Shown: piece by piece, positions 23,345 to 24,475 of the stretch
Position numbering within the stretch: position 1 is the stretch's first letter
Layout of the letters: every line of letters begins with the position of its first letter
Origin: Pseudomonadota bacterium
Lineage (GTDB): Bacteria > Pseudomonadota > Alphaproteobacteria > Acetobacterales > Acetobacteraceae
Direction of reading: 5' to 3'
Assembly (NCBI GenBank): GCA_021780935.1
Contig: JAJXXT010000031.1
Location: 1-24,475, forward strand
Length of the DNA stretch: 24,475 nt
The notes under the pieces: generated by a model
Seen by the model: only the letters and a program-made list of their open reading frames with translations
The model's database searches: none
What the model was told of the DNA's origin: nothing
Position numbers and translations under genes: made by a program

Positions 23345-24475
23345 CGGATATCCTCTCCTTCGGCTGCCGCCTGAACGCGCTCGAGGGCGAGGCGATCCGC
23401 GCCCACCTCGCCGGGCTTCCCGCGGCACGGCAGGACATCGTCGTCGTCAACACCTGCGCGGTCACCGCCGAGGCCGAGCGCCAGGCCCGCCAGGCCATCC
23501 GCCGTGCCGCGCGGGAGCGTCCGGGCGTGCCCATCGTCGTCACCGGCTGCGCCGCCCAGATCGCGCCGTCGCGCTGGGCGGCGCTGCCCGGCGTCACCCG
23601 CGTCCTCGGCAACACCGAAAAACTCGACCCCGCCGCCTGGCGCTCGGCCGCCGCCATCGCCGTCGGCGACATCATGGCCGCCCCGCGCATCGCCGCGAGC
23701 CCGGTCACCGCGTTCGCCGGCCGCGCCCGCGCCTTCCTGCAAATCCAGCAGGGCTGCGACCACCGCTGCACCTTCTGCACCATCCCGCTCGGCCGCGGTA
23801 ACTCCCGCAGCGTGCCGCCCGATGACATCCTCGCCCAGGCCCGCGCGCTGCTCGCCGCCGGCCACCATGAAATCATCCTCACCGGCGTCGATCTCACCAG
23901 CTACGGCGCCGACCTGCCTGCGCCCGCCAGTCTCGGCGCCATCGCCGCGCGCCTGCTCGCCGAGACCGATCTGCCGCGCCTGCGCCTCTCCTCGCTCGAT
24001 CCCGCGGAGCTCGACGATGATTTCTGGGCCCTCCTCGAAACCAATCCCCGCCTCATGCCCTCGCTGCACCTCTCGCTGCAATCCGCCTCCGACCTCATCC
24101 TCAAGCGCATGAAGCGTCGCCATTCCCGCGCCCAGGCCGAAGCCGTCATCGCCCGCGCCCGCGCGCTCCGCCCGGACATCGCGATCGGCGCCGACCTCAT
24201 CGCCGGCTTCCCCACGGAAACCGACGCGCTGTTCGCGCAGACGCTGGATTTCGTGACCACCCACGCCATCCCCTACCTGCATGTCTTCCCCTACAGCGAG
24301 CGCCCCGACACCCCGGCCGCCCGCATGCCCGCGGTGCCCGTCCCGGTGCGCCGCGACCGCGCCCGCCTGCTGCGCGAGGCCGCCGGCCGCAACGCCGCCG
24401 CCTACCACGCGCGCTTTCTCGGCCGTACCGTCACCGTCCTCGCCGAGGCCGACGGCACCGGCCGCGGCGAGCACG
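23341..24475 (+). CDS. mtaB: tRNA t6A37 methylthiotransferase MtaB, partial (runs off right edge)
   Basis: The GTG start overlaps the dapF stop (GTGA), and 378 codons are visible before the window ends, so only about the last 30-50 residues are missing. The N-terminal methylthiotransferase domain has its three cysteines: Cys9 (FGCRLNALE), Cys39 (NTCAVT) and Cys70 (TGCAAQ). The radical SAM domain has CxxxCxxC at Cys139, Cys143 and Cys146 (GCDHRCTFC), with later blocks [40 protein letters not shown] and [13 protein letters not shown]. The GCRLN motif and RRH block fit MtaB, which adds a methylthio group to t6A37 of ANN-decoding tRNAs, rather than MiaB or RimO. The C-terminal TRAM domain has only just begun. 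Confidence 0.93.
   Translation, partial: MTDILSFGCRLNALEGEAIRAHLAGLPAARQDIVVVNTCAVTAEAERQARQAIRRAARERPGVPIVVTGCAAQIAPSRWAALPGVTRVLGNTEKLDPAAWRSAAAIAVGDIMAAPRIAASPVTAFAGRARAFLQIQQGCDHRCTFCTIPLGRGNSRSVPPDDILAQARALLAAGHHEIILTGVDLTSYGADLPAPASLGAIAARLLAETDLPRLRLSSLDPAELDDDFWALLETNPRLMPSLHLSLQSASDLILKRMKRRHSRAQAEAVIARARALRPDIAIGADLIAGFPTETDALFAQTLDFVTTHAIPYLHVFPYSERPDTPAARMPAVPVPVRRDRARLLREAAGRNAAAYHARFLGRTVTVLAEADGTGRGEH

Overview
The window is GC-rich bacterial chromosome with dense, often translationally coupled genes. Gene content suggests an alphaproteobacterium, most likely a Rhodospirillales/Acetobacteraceae-type organism; this is inferred from composition and gene style, not from a phylogenetic marker comparison. 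It has two halves, separated by a gene-poor stretch at 13.6-14.5 kb and a tRNA-Ser gene.

Left half (1-13.6 kb), accessory and catabolic. The left edge holds the first codons of an IS5-type transposase. An IclR-family regulator (minus strand) is divergent from a plus-strand run: hyuA and hyuB (both subunits of an ATP-dependent hydantoinase/oxoprolinase-type enzyme), a family-5 ABC substrate-binding protein, a DppB-type permease, a DppC-DppD permease/ATPase fusion, a DppF-type ATPase and a short-chain dehydrogenase. Convergent with this run is a creatininase-family amidohydrolase with a non-standard metal-site motif. Divergent from the creatininase gene is a second, paralogous substrate-binding protein of the same length (505 aa). 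Together these look like one regulon for importing a peptide-like or cyclic-amide compound and opening its ring. The substrate cannot be named from sequence.

Boundary (13.6-14.5 kb). There is no intact gene here. The minus strand keeps clear coding character but has no start codon near its 5' end, an apparent frame change and no stop of its own, so it reads as a decayed gene. An AT-richer strip then precedes tRNA-Ser(GGA), whose 3' end faces the accessory half.

Right half (14.5-24.5 kb), housekeeping. On the minus strand, in transcription order, are rpmI, rplT, pheS, pheT, a ClC-type chloride channel/transporter, lepA and tRNA-Ser. A good sigma70-like promoter and a leader hairpin lie upstream of rpmI. 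Divergent from rpmI on the plus strand are dapF, with an unusual tandem duplication of its first seven codons, and a coupled tRNA methylthiotransferase gene (mtaB) that runs off the right edge.

I see no CRISPR array, prophage, toxin-antitoxin or defence system. The most interesting candidate system is the hyuAB/ABC transporter/creatininase cluster with two alternative binding proteins.
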